Assembly: GCA_963718145.1 (NCBI GenBank)
Contig: CAVQYJ010000020.1
Location: forward strand, 186,001-250,000
Length of the DNA: 64,000 nucleotides
Reading direction: 5' to 3'
From: UBA7672 sp963718145
GTDB lineage: Bacteria; Pseudomonadota; Alphaproteobacteria; Caulobacterales; Hyphomonadaceae
Part shown: positions 1-8,302 of the stretch, piece after piece
How positions within the stretch are numbered: position 1 is the stretch's first letter
How the letters are laid out: each line of letters begins with the position of its first letter
The notes under the pieces: model-generated
Databases searched by the model: none
What the model was told of the DNA's origin: nothing
What the model saw: only the letters and a program-made list of their open reading frames with translations
Program-made: the position numbers and the translations under genes

Positions 1-887
1 ACCACGTTTTGCATGGACGAGAAATAGTTGGAGCCCGCCTGCGTCGATGGACGATAGTCGGCGCAGAGCCCGGTGGGTGGGCCGCAATCCCAAAGATCCT
101 TCTCTCCGCCCCACACCGTGATGACGACAAGCGGACTCACCGACGTGCGCAGTGGAAAGGGGCCGATGCGGCCCTGATGGATCTTGGTCGGCGCCTTGAT
201 CACTGACTGCCGCGAGTCGTTGAAGGACAGGAACGAACCGTCATCGTTTGAGACATACCACTCGCCCGAGATCGGCATGCCGCCCGACCAGAATTCCGAA
301 TTGAAAGTCAGCACGCGGTTGGTGACGGTGCCGCCCGCCGATATGCCGCCGATGAAGAGCCGCTTTGCATCGAGTGGAAACTTCGTGCCGACGCAGCGGA
401 CCATGGCCTCGAAGAAGCGAGAATCCGGACCGGCGTCGTTCTTCCACTTCTCGCCATCCGCATTTCCTGCGCGCCCGTCATTCCAGGGCTTCCAGTTCCA
501 GCCATTGGAGCCAGGACCATCGCACTGCCCGCGACCGATATTGGGATCCTGTTCGGCGCACTGACGCACCGGTGCGATCACGGTAAAGCCTTGCTCGGCC
601 ATCAAGGCGTTCGCGCCGGAGCGGGGCGCGTTGAGATTGGCGTTGGTCGATTCCACCGTTCCGGTCAGCGGCGCCCATACCGGCGCCGGACCCGACAGGC
701 CCTTGGCCGGCACAACCACAAACGCGCGCATCATTCCATCGCTCGGGAAGCGGGTGTTGAGACCCTCCTTCACCTCGAACCCGACGGGGCATTGCCATTT
801 GACTCCAGCCCCCGCCGTTTCCTGATCCGGCGAAACGCAGGCGCCGAACGCGATAGACGCGATGAACCCGAGTGCTGCCTGGCGCAT
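1..887 (-). CDS. Secreted alpha/beta hydrolase, PHB-depolymerase / oxidised-PVA-hydrolase type (3' end outside window)
   Basis: The frame is open from an ATG at 887 (GGTGAGG five bases upstream) to the window edge, giving 295 residues without a stop, so the C-terminus is missing. The first ~17 residues form a hydrophobic signal ending FGAC, a poor but possible lipobox. A GGISAGG motif places the nucleophile serine at about residue 183, and VVITVWGGEKD near the end fits the acid-residue strand of PHB-depolymerase-like esterases. Cysteines around 33, 110, 122 and 165 could form disulfides in the periplasm. The gene starts 47 bases after the PQQ dehydrogenase stop on the same strand, so they are probably co-transcribed. 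In known polyvinyl alcohol degraders an oxidised-PVA hydrolase of this fold cleaves the beta-diketone made by PVA dehydrogenase. That role here is inferred from context; a feruloyl or polyester esterase is the alternative. Confidence 0.8.
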   Translation of the reverse strand, partial: MRQAALGFIASIAFGACVSPDQETAGAGVKWQCPVGFEVKEGLNTRFPSDGMMRAFVVVPAKGLSGPAPVWAPLTGTVESTNANLNAPRSGANALMAEQGFTVIAPVRQCAEQDPNIGRGQCDGPGSNGWNWKPWNDGRAGNADGEKWKNDAGPDSRFFEAMVRCVGTKFPLDAKRLFIGGISAGGTVTNRVLTFNSEFWSGGMPISGEWYVSNDDGSFLSFNDSRQSVIKAPTKIHQGRIGPFPLRTSVSPLVVITVWGGEKDLWDCGPPTGLCADYRPSTQAGSNYFSSMQNV

Positions 888-934
888 GTTCCTCACCTAC
901 CCTGTTGCCGGCTGGCGCACATGGGCGCTGGCCA

Positions 935-2884
935 CTATTTGCCGTCGACCGAGAACGCCAGAAGCACATTCCCTTCGCGACCACTCAGGTCGTTCGGGTC
1001 GGCTGTCTGTCGCCCGGCATAGCCGGAATGAACATAGATGACGCCATCAACCACGGTCGGCCCGGCGCCGTCCATCACGCCCCCCTGGACCTGCCTGCCC
1101 AGGACCGACGTCAAGGACGCGCTGGCCGTGTCGAAGTCCCAGATCACCATGCCGTCGGCCGCTGCATATGCGCGGAAATGTCCGTCCATCGATGCTGCGA
1201 ACACGACGCCTGGAATGACCGTGACGGCCTGGGACATTGCCGGGTTGCAGTAGTTGTTGGTCCAGCGGCACGTCGTCCGGGGCGCCGGGGCGCTCCAAAC
1301 GATGCCGCCGTCGCGCACGTCGAGCGCATAGAGCCCAGGCTTGGCCGCATCGCCTCGCACGATAACATCCGATATCGCGACATAGACCTTGTCCTCGTCC
1401 GCCGCCGGGCCAAACTCAACACCGCCGAGCGCGCTGCCCGGCGACAGCCGCGTCTGCCAGACAACCTTGCCCTTGTCCGCCGGATCGAGCGCCCAGAGGA
1501 TGCCGGACTTCTGCCCCGCAAGGATGAGTTGCTTGCCGTTGCGCTGGGTATGCAGGATCGGCGAGGCGCCAAGCGCAAAGTCCGGCCCCACCTTTTGCGG
1601 GCAGTTGGCGGCCCTTGGACAGCCAATGATGTAGTTGTCATCTGGCCAGACCTGGTTCTTCCAGACCACGTCGCCGGACTTGAGGTCGATGGCGATGACC
1701 GAGTTGGCTCCGTGGTGGGGCATGTCGGTGTGGGAGTTCGACGTCGAGACATAGACCAGCCCACGCTGTGGATCGATCGTGGGCGCAGACCAGATCGAAC
1801 CGCCGGCCGGCCCCCACATCTGCTGGCCGTTGGCGTTCAGTCGGTAGGGTTGGTTCTTCTGATCCGTGGTGTATCGCTTCCACAACATCTTGCCGGTGAT
1901 GGCGTCGATCGCCACCAGCGAGCCGATGAACTTGCAGCACTCGTACTTGTCGTTGGTCGCGAACGCTTCGTTGCCTGTCGAGATCGGCACGAGCAGGATG
2001 TTATTCCACAGCGTCGGCGAGCCAGTCATCTGCACGCCGGTCTCGGTTTCGATCTGCGTCTTCCAGAGCTGTTCGCCAGTGTCGGCATCCAACGCCACAG
2101 CGCTCTTTGTCCAGTCGGTGAAATAGAGCGCTGTTTTCGCCTTTGAGCCGATGGGCATCGCAGCGAGCGAAACGCTGGAACGTGTTGCCGCTTCCGCATC
2201 GTGCCGCCAGTAGACGCACCCGGATTTTGCGTTGAGCGAATAAACCGCGCCCGACATGGAGGTAACGAACAGGCGCTCGCCGACCACTGTGGCCTGCCCG
2301 TTTTTCGAGCCCGGATAGTGAAACGCCCACTTCACCTTGAGCCTTGGCGCATCGGCTGCCGCAAGCCCCGGTCTGGCCTGGTAACGTGCGTTGTCCGGCT
2401 TCGGGCTCCATCCCATCCACTGGTTCTCTGCCGCCAGGTTTACCTGCGGCGTGGGTTGGGCGCATTTCGGCCCGTCGAGCGGCATCGCCGCCGAAGACGG
2501 CCCCCAGATTGCATTGGCGTCGGGATCGCCCGCAGTGCCGCGCGCGCCGGGAACCGGGTTGAGGTAAAGCGCAACCGCCTTCATGTCGTTTTCGGAGAGG
2601 CCGGCAGCCATCGGCTGCATCACGCCCTTCATCGCTGCCAGGATAAAGGACGGTGAGTTCCTCGCGATGACTTCGCGCGGTGGTGTGCGATCTGTCGCGT
2701 GGTCATGGCATGTCGCGCATCGCGTTTCGTACAACGCCTTGCCGTGATCCGCCTCTACCACGGCGGACATCCGCGTTGCTGACGGGGCGGGGGAAGCAGT
2801 TGGCCCCTCGGCGCATCCTGCCAAGGCAACCGCACAGACGCCGACTGCCCACCGCGCCAGACGAGACCCGAACCCGCCGCGCAT
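935..2884 (-). CDS. PQQ-dependent polyvinyl-alcohol-dehydrogenase-like lipoprotein with N-terminal cytochrome c domain
   Basis: The protein has about 649 residues. The signal peptide ends in LAGC, a good lipobox, so it should be anchored in the periplasmic side of a membrane. Residues ~50-110 form a cytochrome c domain with CATCH at about 56-60 and a later M-rich stretch that can supply the axial Met. The rest is an eight-bladed PQQ propeller with repeated tryptophan-docking blades such as SGCVYWRHD, TGEQLWK, TGKMLWK and SGDVVWKN. PVA dehydrogenases of sphingomonads and Pseudomonas have this heme plus PQQ layout and nearly this length. The enzyme would oxidise secondary alcohols and pass electrons to a c-type cytochrome. 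Start choice: GTG 2893, ATG 2890 and ATG 2884 are all in frame; GAAGG lies eight bases before 2884, so that start is preferred. The hydrolase downstream supports a polymer-degradation role. Other PQQ alcohol dehydrogenases remain possible. Confidence 0.85.
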   Translation of the reverse strand: MRGGFGSRLARWAVGVCAVALAGCAEGPTASPAPSATRMSAVVEADHGKALYETRCATCHDHATDRTPPREVIARNSPSFILAAMKGVMQPMAAGLSENDMKAVALYLNPVPGARGTAGDPDANAIWGPSSAAMPLDGPKCAQPTPQVNLAAENQWMGWSPKPDNARYQARPGLAAADAPRLKVKWAFHYPGSKNGQATVVGERLFVTSMSGAVYSLNAKSGCVYWRHDAEAATRSSVSLAAMPIGSKAKTALYFTDWTKSAVALDADTGEQLWKTQIETETGVQMTGSPTLWNNILLVPISTGNEAFATNDKYECCKFIGSLVAIDAITGKMLWKRYTTDQKNQPYRLNANGQQMWGPAGGSIWSAPTIDPQRGLVYVSTSNSHTDMPHHGANSVIAIDLKSGDVVWKNQVWPDDNYIIGCPRAANCPQKVGPDFALGASPILHTQRNGKQLILAGQKSGILWALDPADKGKVVWQTRLSPGSALGGVEFGPAADEDKVYVAISDVIVRGDAAKPGLYALDVRDGGIVWSAPAPRTTCRWTNNYCNPAMSQAVTVIPGVVFAASMDGHFRAYAAADGMVIWDFDTASASLTSVLGRQVQGGVMDGAGPTVVDGVIYVHSGYAGRQTADPNDLSGREGNVLLAFSVDGK

Positions 2885-3247
2885 CCACATCACCTTCAGA
2901 AATCAAGTCCCTGCCGCGCAAGAAGCAGTAGCGCAGCGTGAGACTATGCCAGAGCGGCAAGCCAAGAAACGCTGTTCTTGGCGAACCCCAGCTTGTCGCC
3001 GGCGATCGTGATGGAAGTCGCGTACGTCTCCTGCAAAAGGTTGATCGCTGACACGACAACGTGATGTCAGTGTCGGCACGCCGCGTGCTGGCGGCGTTGG
3101 CGAGACGACGCAACCAATGCGTCTTGTTGTTGGGCAGATGACGTGACGCCGGCTCGAGACAACGGAACGGCGGGCCACTCTCCAGGGCGCCCCGCCGTTT
3201 CGGGCGTCCTTTGAGCAGTCCCGTCAACCATGGCGTGGCGAGGACAG
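2885..3247. other. Intergenic region with a hairpin after the hybrid kinase gene
   Basis: No credible gene was found in these 363 bases. Near 3166-3199 there is a 9-base perfect inverted repeat (AACGGCGGG / CCCGCCGTT) about 50 bases past the stop of the upstream kinase gene on the minus strand. It could act as its terminator, although no clear T tract follows. The part near 2890 must hold the promoter of the dehydrogenase gene, but I could not define it. Confidence 0.4.
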
Positions 3248-5461
3248 CTATGCGGCGGCGTCAATGCTCGACAGGATGGATGCCAGGTCGGCATCCTTGA
3301 GACCGTCCGATTCCATCGCAGGTGCAGCGCCGCCATTGGCAGCGGCATTGTCATCGCTAGCTTGCAGAAAGCGTCTGACGACAGCAATCAGCATCTCGCG
3401 ATTGACCGGTTTTGCAAGATAGTCGTCCATGCCCAAGGCGAGAAAACGCTCTCGATCGCCCGCCATTGCCTCTGCCGTCAGGGCGATGACGGGGATAGCG
3501 GACCAGGCCTGGTTGCTGCTGCGAATGCGCTGGATGCACTCGCGACCGTCCATAACCGGCATGTGCGCGTCGAGGAGGACCAGATCGAATGCTTGTTGCG
3601 CCAGCATATCCAGAGCGGCCAAGCCATTTTCCGCGTCGACCAGGTCCAGGCGCTGTCCTGCCAGGAACAGCCTCACGATTCGGCGATTTACGGGATTGTC
3701 GTCAACCACCAGCACCCGGGCGCCGGTGATGTCTCGTGCTTCCCCGCTCGGCCTGGGGTTCCCCGGGGCTGCGACCAGGGGGGGCGGCGCAGGAATGGTC
3801 AGCGCCTGGTCGACCATGATTCGCAGCGTGAAACGCGAACCCTGGCCAAGCTTGCTTTCGACCGTTACGTCTCCGCCCATCATCCGGGCCAGTCGACGCG
3901 ATATCGCGAGGCCAAGTCCAGTGCCGCCATAGAGCCGCGTCGTGGAAGCATCGGCCTGATTGAAAGCGTCGAACAGTTTTGCGACAGTGGCCGGCGACAT
4001 GCCGATGCCGGTATCGCTGACCGTGATCAAGACCTCGACGCGATCATCGCGCGTCGTGGCGGCTTCTACCCCGATGTCGACCGAGCCCTTGGATGTGAAC
4101 TTGATAGCGTTCGCAACCAGATTCGAGACACACTGATTCAGGCGAACAGGATCGAACCTAAGAGCGGATGCCGAGATCTGGCCGGGTCGAAAGTTGAGGA
4201 CAAGGCCCTTTGCTTCCGCCAAGGGCCGAAACAGCTTCTCGACCTGTCCCAGCGACACGAGGATGTCGCGATCAACGGCTGCAATCTCGAGTTTGCCCGC
4301 TTCGATTTTCGATAGATCCAGGATGTCGCCGAGCAGCACCAGCAGACTTTCCCCGGACGACAGAATGGTTTCAACCATTTCCTTGTCTTCGCTGGCCAAC
4401 TCGCCGGCCGCCAACGCCTGCGCCATGCCCAGAATGCCGTTGAGCGGAGTTCGAATCTCATGGCTCATCGAGGCAAGAAACCGCGACTTGGAGAGGTTGG
4501 CGGCATCCGCCGTGTCGCGGGCGGTTGTGAGCTCGACGAGCGAGCGCTCCAGCGCGGACTGGTGATGCGCCAGCTTCCGCGCCGTGCTGACGCTCCGCGC
4601 ATACAAGACCAGCGAGGCGATCACCAGCACGGTGATAACCAGGAAGAGCGGCACGACAATGCGTTGCCGAAGCGCCGCGCCGGCGCGATCGGGCGACCAG
4701 TCGAGTACCGCTATGGGCGAGCCCTGCCCGTTTCTCAGCACAACATACGCATGATCTGGAGGCGCCTGCCATGCGCCGGGGCGCAACTGAAATTTCGAAA
4801 GCAGGTAGCGGTTGCCGAACGAATCGAGGAAGGCAGAATCGAGCGCCATGGCCGTGACGACGATCGCCGAACGTTCGCCGCGTGGTTTGGCTGTGCCAAA
4901 ATCCGGTTGCACAAGCGATGCAACCAGAATGTAGGTTTCGCCATCGAAGCTTGCGGTGGTGGCTGACTGGATCGGATCCGTGAGCGCCTTCGACGTTCCA
5001 TCGACAACGGCGTCAGTCTTGCGCTTTTGTTCGTTCGTCCGCACCGACTCGACCAACGCCTGGCTCTCCGCCGCGAAGGTCGCATAGTGATCGATCTTGA
5101 CCGGCTCGCCGTCGATGGAGGCAAAGATAGGCTGTGCGTCCGCGTCAAGCACGAATGAGGCCTTGAAGCCTCCAACCGAGTTGAGAAACGTTCCGATATT
5201 GTCGCGCGCCCAGTCGGCGTCGAACTCATTGTCGAGGTAGCGAACGGCGTCATCCCAGACAACCTGGGGGACTACGGAATTCACCACCTCATTGGTGCGG
5301 GCGATCAGTCCGTTCTCGACAAGCTGCTCCTCGCGCGCAACCGAGGTTTCGTCGAACTGCTGCGATAGAGCCAGCACGCCGGCCACGAGCACCAGAAGCG
5401 TGAGCAAGGCTGTCGTCGCGACAGGCCAGAAGGCGGCCGCGCCCTCGCTCTTCCCCCGCAC
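3248..5461 (-). CDS. CHASE4-containing hybrid histidine kinase with C-terminal receiver
   Basis: The protein has 737 residues. A membrane segment at ~12-33 is followed by a periplasmic CHASE4-type sensor domain (~40-265, VVWDDAVRYL near 67) and a second membrane segment at ~268-290. A coiled linker leads to a HisKA domain with H334 in SMSHEIRTPLNG. The HATPase domain has the N box (NLVANAIKF), DTGIG, and GTGLGLAISRRLA. The C-terminal receiver carries VVDDN and the phosphoacceptor Asp in LLDAHMPVMDG. The GTG start at 5461 is set by GAGGGAGG six bases upstream. Because it is a hybrid kinase, the phosphate should go from His to its own Asp and then to a separate phosphotransfer protein, which is not in this window. 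It is paralogous in its cytoplasmic half to the kinase at 10602-12749. The ligand is unknown. Confidence 0.92.
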   Translation of the reverse strand: MRGKSEGAAAFWPVATTALLTLLVLVAGVLALSQQFDETSVAREEQLVENGLIARTNEVVNSVVPQVVWDDAVRYLDNEFDADWARDNIGTFLNSVGGFKASFVLDADAQPIFASIDGEPVKIDHYATFAAESQALVESVRTNEQKRKTDAVVDGTSKALTDPIQSATTASFDGETYILVASLVQPDFGTAKPRGERSAIVVTAMALDSAFLDSFGNRYLLSKFQLRPGAWQAPPDHAYVVLRNGQGSPIAVLDWSPDRAGAALRQRIVVPLFLVITVLVIASLVLYARSVSTARKLAHHQSALERSLVELTTARDTADAANLSKSRFLASMSHEIRTPLNGILGMAQALAAGELASEDKEMVETILSSGESLLVLLGDILDLSKIEAGKLEIAAVDRDILVSLGQVEKLFRPLAEAKGLVLNFRPGQISASALRFDPVRLNQCVSNLVANAIKFTSKGSVDIGVEAATTRDDRVEVLITVSDTGIGMSPATVAKLFDAFNQADASTTRLYGGTGLGLAISRRLARMMGGDVTVESKLGQGSRFTLRIMVDQALTIPAPPPLVAAPGNPRPSGEARDITGARVLVVDDNPVNRRIVRLFLAGQRLDLVDAENGLAALDMLAQQAFDLVLLDAHMPVMDGRECIQRIRSSNQAWSAIPVIALTAEAMAGDRERFLALGMDDYLAKPVNREMLIAVVRRFLQASDDNAAANGGAAPAMESDGLKDADLASILSSIDAAA

Positions 5462-5701
5462 CTGACGCCTCCCTCACTTTTGGAAGAAATAGTATGGACT
5501 TCGAATGTTAACGTTGGGGAAAAATCACCCTCATCCAACCAAGGCATACGGGATCGTCGGCGCCCAAATGCATAACGCGTCGTGAAAAGCTCTAAAGTCG
5601 ATGTATGCTGCGGGACCAGTGATTCAGACGCCGGTCATCATCAAGAGAAAAGCAACGATCTCGCGCGCGGATCGGAACGCGGTGTCGATTGACTCTCCCG
5701 G

Positions 5702-7594
5702 TCACGCCGCCCGCGACGGCCACTCAGCCGTACCGGGCGCAACATCATGGCAGGCGCGCAGCCGGATGATCGCTCGGGCCCCCATGCCCGGTCCCGTGCT
5801 TTCCAGTGCGAGGGAGCCGCCCATGGCGCCAATCGTGTTTGCACACCAATGCAGTCCAAGGCCGCCGGATCGATGGGTTTTTGATGAATGGCCGCGTTCG
5901 AACAATTGCTTCGCCATCTCAGGCTCAAAGCCCAGCCCATCATCCGCAATCATGATTGCAGCCATCTCGCCGTCAGCCTCTGCGACTCGCGTGAGAGAGA
6001 TCGCCAGCCGACCTGGCCTGCGATCAGCGGCAATGATGGACTCGACCGCATTGGTCATGAGGTTTGCGATCACCTGTGACATCAGCAGCCGGTTGGCTTT
6101 CACCATCATGCCCTGCTCGGGTAAGTCCATGCCAATCTCGCCCCAAGGCGCAAACCGCGTGAGCGCTGCGTTTCGCCGAATAACGTCGAGAATGTCGAAC
6201 CGCTCGATGGGGATTTCCTTGTGAGCATTTTCGCTTTGCGAACGCAGGATTTCCAGAGCTTCCGCAAGGGACGCCTTGGCCGTCATGAACGCATCCCGCC
6301 GTGATGCGGCGCGTTTGTCGACATCGTCAAACGCGGCGCCAAGGAAGGCCGCCAGTCTCTGGCGTCGCGCCGGCGCCGTCTCATCCGATGACAGTTCACT
6401 AAGAGCTTGTGTCACGTTCTGAGCGCTTGCTGCTGCCTGCTCGCTCAGCGCCTGCGACAGAATGACGGTGACCGGGTTAAGTGAGTTCCGGACGTTGTGC
6501 ATCGCACCCGCCGCGGACTCACTCTGACCCAACTGGTAGGATTGGACTTCGATCTGCTCGCGCAGTTCCTTGAGTTCGGCAACCATCGCGTTGAAGCTTC
6601 GGCCGACCGATCCGAGTTCGTCGAGGCTCAAATCTGGGTCTAGCGGCGCAAGTTCACCTGTGTCTGTCACCTTTCGCATATGACCGTCGATTCTCGACAG
6701 ACGCCGGACCACAAAGCCGCGCACGATAAAGTAGACCGTGGCGAGCGCCAGAGCAATCGCGAGGGCAGTCGCGCCGAGCGCAGCAAGGATCGTGGCGTCG
6801 CCCAGTTTGGACGTGTCTCGCGGCGCCTCAAAGACGACTGAGCCCACCGGTGCGCCGTCCAGTGACACGATTGGCAACGCAATCCTCCACGTGTCCGGCC
6901 CCCGCACCATCAATTCGGTCGCGATGTCGGTCGATACTGTGGTGGCGACCTGCAGCGCGGCGCTCATGTCGGTGTTGGCCAGTTCTCGCGCCATGACGAC
7001 ATAGCCGGTCGGGGCGCCAGATTCGTCGCTGCGAACAACCTGCGCCCCACCGAGCGCAATGACGCGGCCGTCGATCACCGCAAAGTCGGCAAAACTGCGA
7101 TGGCTCCGCGCGAGCGCAAGAATTCGATCGGACGTCACCAGTTTTCCGAACAGGCCTCCGAGATCGGGAAGATCGACCTCGTCCTCCAGATTCACATAGC
7201 GGGCGTGCAACAGATCGCCGTCGAGCCTGGCGTAGGCCATCGCATTTGCGTTGACGTTCACAAGCAACAGCGTCGTCAGGTTTTCGCTCTCGAAGGCGGG
7301 GTCTCGCGTGGCCACATAGTCATAACTGTCATCCCAGACAGCATAGTCCCTGCTCGAATCTTCAATCGACGTCAGCCGGCTTTGCAGCAGCGCTCTGGCG
7401 CGATCGACTTGTTGTCCGACAGATGCCCGTTCAAGACCATCGAATGCGGGACGGATCGTCTGACCGAGCGCCCATGCAGCAGCGGCGAGACCCACAATAC
7501 CCACGAGGGCGAGGGTCAGGTTGAACTTGGAGGCGAGCCGCAGGCCTCGCCACAGACGAGGCGCGCCGGACAGGATGGCCGGAAGTCCCGCCAC
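5702..7594 (-). CDS. CHASE4-HAMP sensor kinase with atypical H box
   Basis: The protein has 630 residues. It has a membrane segment at ~25-45, a CHASE4-type periplasmic domain (YAVWDDSYDYV near 84), a second membrane segment at ~270-290, a HAMP linker, and a kinase core. The phosphoacceptor region reads GAMHNVRNSLNPV instead of the usual SHELRTPL, an unusual H box. The HATPase domain is recognisable from NLMTNAVESI, ADDGLGF and the G2 motif SGGLGLHW. There is no receiver domain. The GTG start lies two bases after the stop of the outer-membrane protein gene, with no convincing separate ribosome site, so translation is probably coupled. The gene is third in a unit with the REC-GGDEF-EAL gene and the TorF-like gene, which suggests the kinase controls the receiver of that c-di-GMP enzyme. 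That pairing is an inference from the operon. Confidence 0.9.
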   Translation of the reverse strand: MAGLPAILSGAPRLWRGLRLASKFNLTLALVGIVGLAAAAWALGQTIRPAFDGLERASVGQQVDRARALLQSRLTSIEDSSRDYAVWDDSYDYVATRDPAFESENLTTLLLVNVNANAMAYARLDGDLLHARYVNLEDEVDLPDLGGLFGKLVTSDRILALARSHRSFADFAVIDGRVIALGGAQVVRSDESGAPTGYVVMARELANTDMSAALQVATTVSTDIATELMVRGPDTWRIALPIVSLDGAPVGSVVFEAPRDTSKLGDATILAALGATALAIALALATVYFIVRGFVVRRLSRIDGHMRKVTDTGELAPLDPDLSLDELGSVGRSFNAMVAELKELREQIEVQSYQLGQSESAAGAMHNVRNSLNPVTVILSQALSEQAAASAQNVTQALSELSSDETAPARRQRLAAFLGAAFDDVDKRAASRRDAFMTAKASLAEALEILRSQSENAHKEIPIERFDILDVIRRNAALTRFAPWGEIGMDLPEQGMMVKANRLLMSQVIANLMTNAVESIIAADRRPGRLAISLTRVAEADGEMAAIMIADDGLGFEPEMAKQLFERGHSSKTHRSGGLGLHWCANTIGAMGGSLALESTGPGMGARAIIRLRACHDVAPGTAEWPSRAA

Positions 7595-7596
7595 CG

Positions 7597-8286
7597 TCAG
7601 AACTCGGTTTTCACTGCAAGCGTGAGCGTTCCGCCATAGACGTCCTTTTCGTTGGCGGGCGCCGTCTCGTCGGTATCGACATAGCTCAGATCAAGCGAAC
7701 CTGGGCCGAACCGATAGCGCGCGCCGACCGAATAGTCCCATTTCTCTCCATCCAGCGTGAAGGCGCCCTTTTCCCAGCCGACGCTTCCCAGCAGCGCAAA
7801 CCCCGTATCGCCGATCGGCCGTTCCGTTTCCAAGGCCGCATAGACAGATTCATCCGGCAGGTTGCGCTGAATGGGGGCATACTCGAATCGGGCGCGTCCG
7901 ATCCACTCCCCGATCGAGCGCTCGTAGATCGAAGCAAAGGTCGCATAGTCTGTACTGTCGAGATCCGGGTAGAGATACTGAACGACCGAGAGGTCGAGAT
8001 CGCCATCCCAGAGACTGAAGGCGTAGCCGACGGACAGATCAACCTCGAGGTCGCTGGACTTCCGGGTCGGCGCGGCCGCCCAAAGACCTGCATACAGCCC
8101 ATTCTCGTGAGATGCGTAGACGCCCGCCTGGATCGCGGGACCATTTTCTGTCAGCGAGACGCCGCGCCAGCGATAGTCCGAGACGACGGCGACATCTCCG
8201 GAAATGTTGATGTCGTTGGCCGCCTCTTGAGCTCCAGCGTTCGCGGTGCATGCAACCGCGCAAAGCAATCCGAATGCGATCTTCAT
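7597..8286 (-). CDS. TorF-family putative porin (TIGR02001 type outer-membrane protein)
   Basis: The product has 229 residues. It starts with a signal peptide (ATG at 8286, basic residue then a hydrophobic core ending in ANAGAQ) and continues with the hallmark VSDYRWRGVSLTENGPA motif of this family. Alternating hydrophobic strands and a terminal aromatic residue (VKTEF) fit an outer-membrane beta barrel. The start at 8286 is supported by GAGGGGGG nine bases upstream. Longer in-frame starts would place non-signal sequence before the leader. The gene begins 17 bases after the REC-GGDEF-EAL gene and ends two bases before the CHASE4 kinase, so the three form an operon. Substrate specificity is unknown for this family. 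Its place between signalling genes suggests that it serves the sensing of, or response to, an imported solute. Confidence 0.85.
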   Translation of the reverse strand: MKIAFGLLCAVACTANAGAQEAANDINISGDVAVVSDYRWRGVSLTENGPAIQAGVYASHENGLYAGLWAAAPTRKSSDLEVDLSVGYAFSLWDGDLDLSVVQYLYPDLDSTDYATFASIYERSIGEWIGRARFEYAPIQRNLPDESVYAALETERPIGDTGFALLGSVGWEKGAFTLDGEKWDYSVGARYRFGPGSLDLSYVDTDETAPANEKDVYGGTLTLAVKTEF

Positions 8287-8302
8287 GGAAATCGACCCCC
8301 CT

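Noticed and set aside
872..2146. Open frame of 424 codons opposite the PQQ dehydrogenase
   Set aside because: Shadow frame with low-complexity Arg/Asp/His composition; the minus strand carries the real gene.
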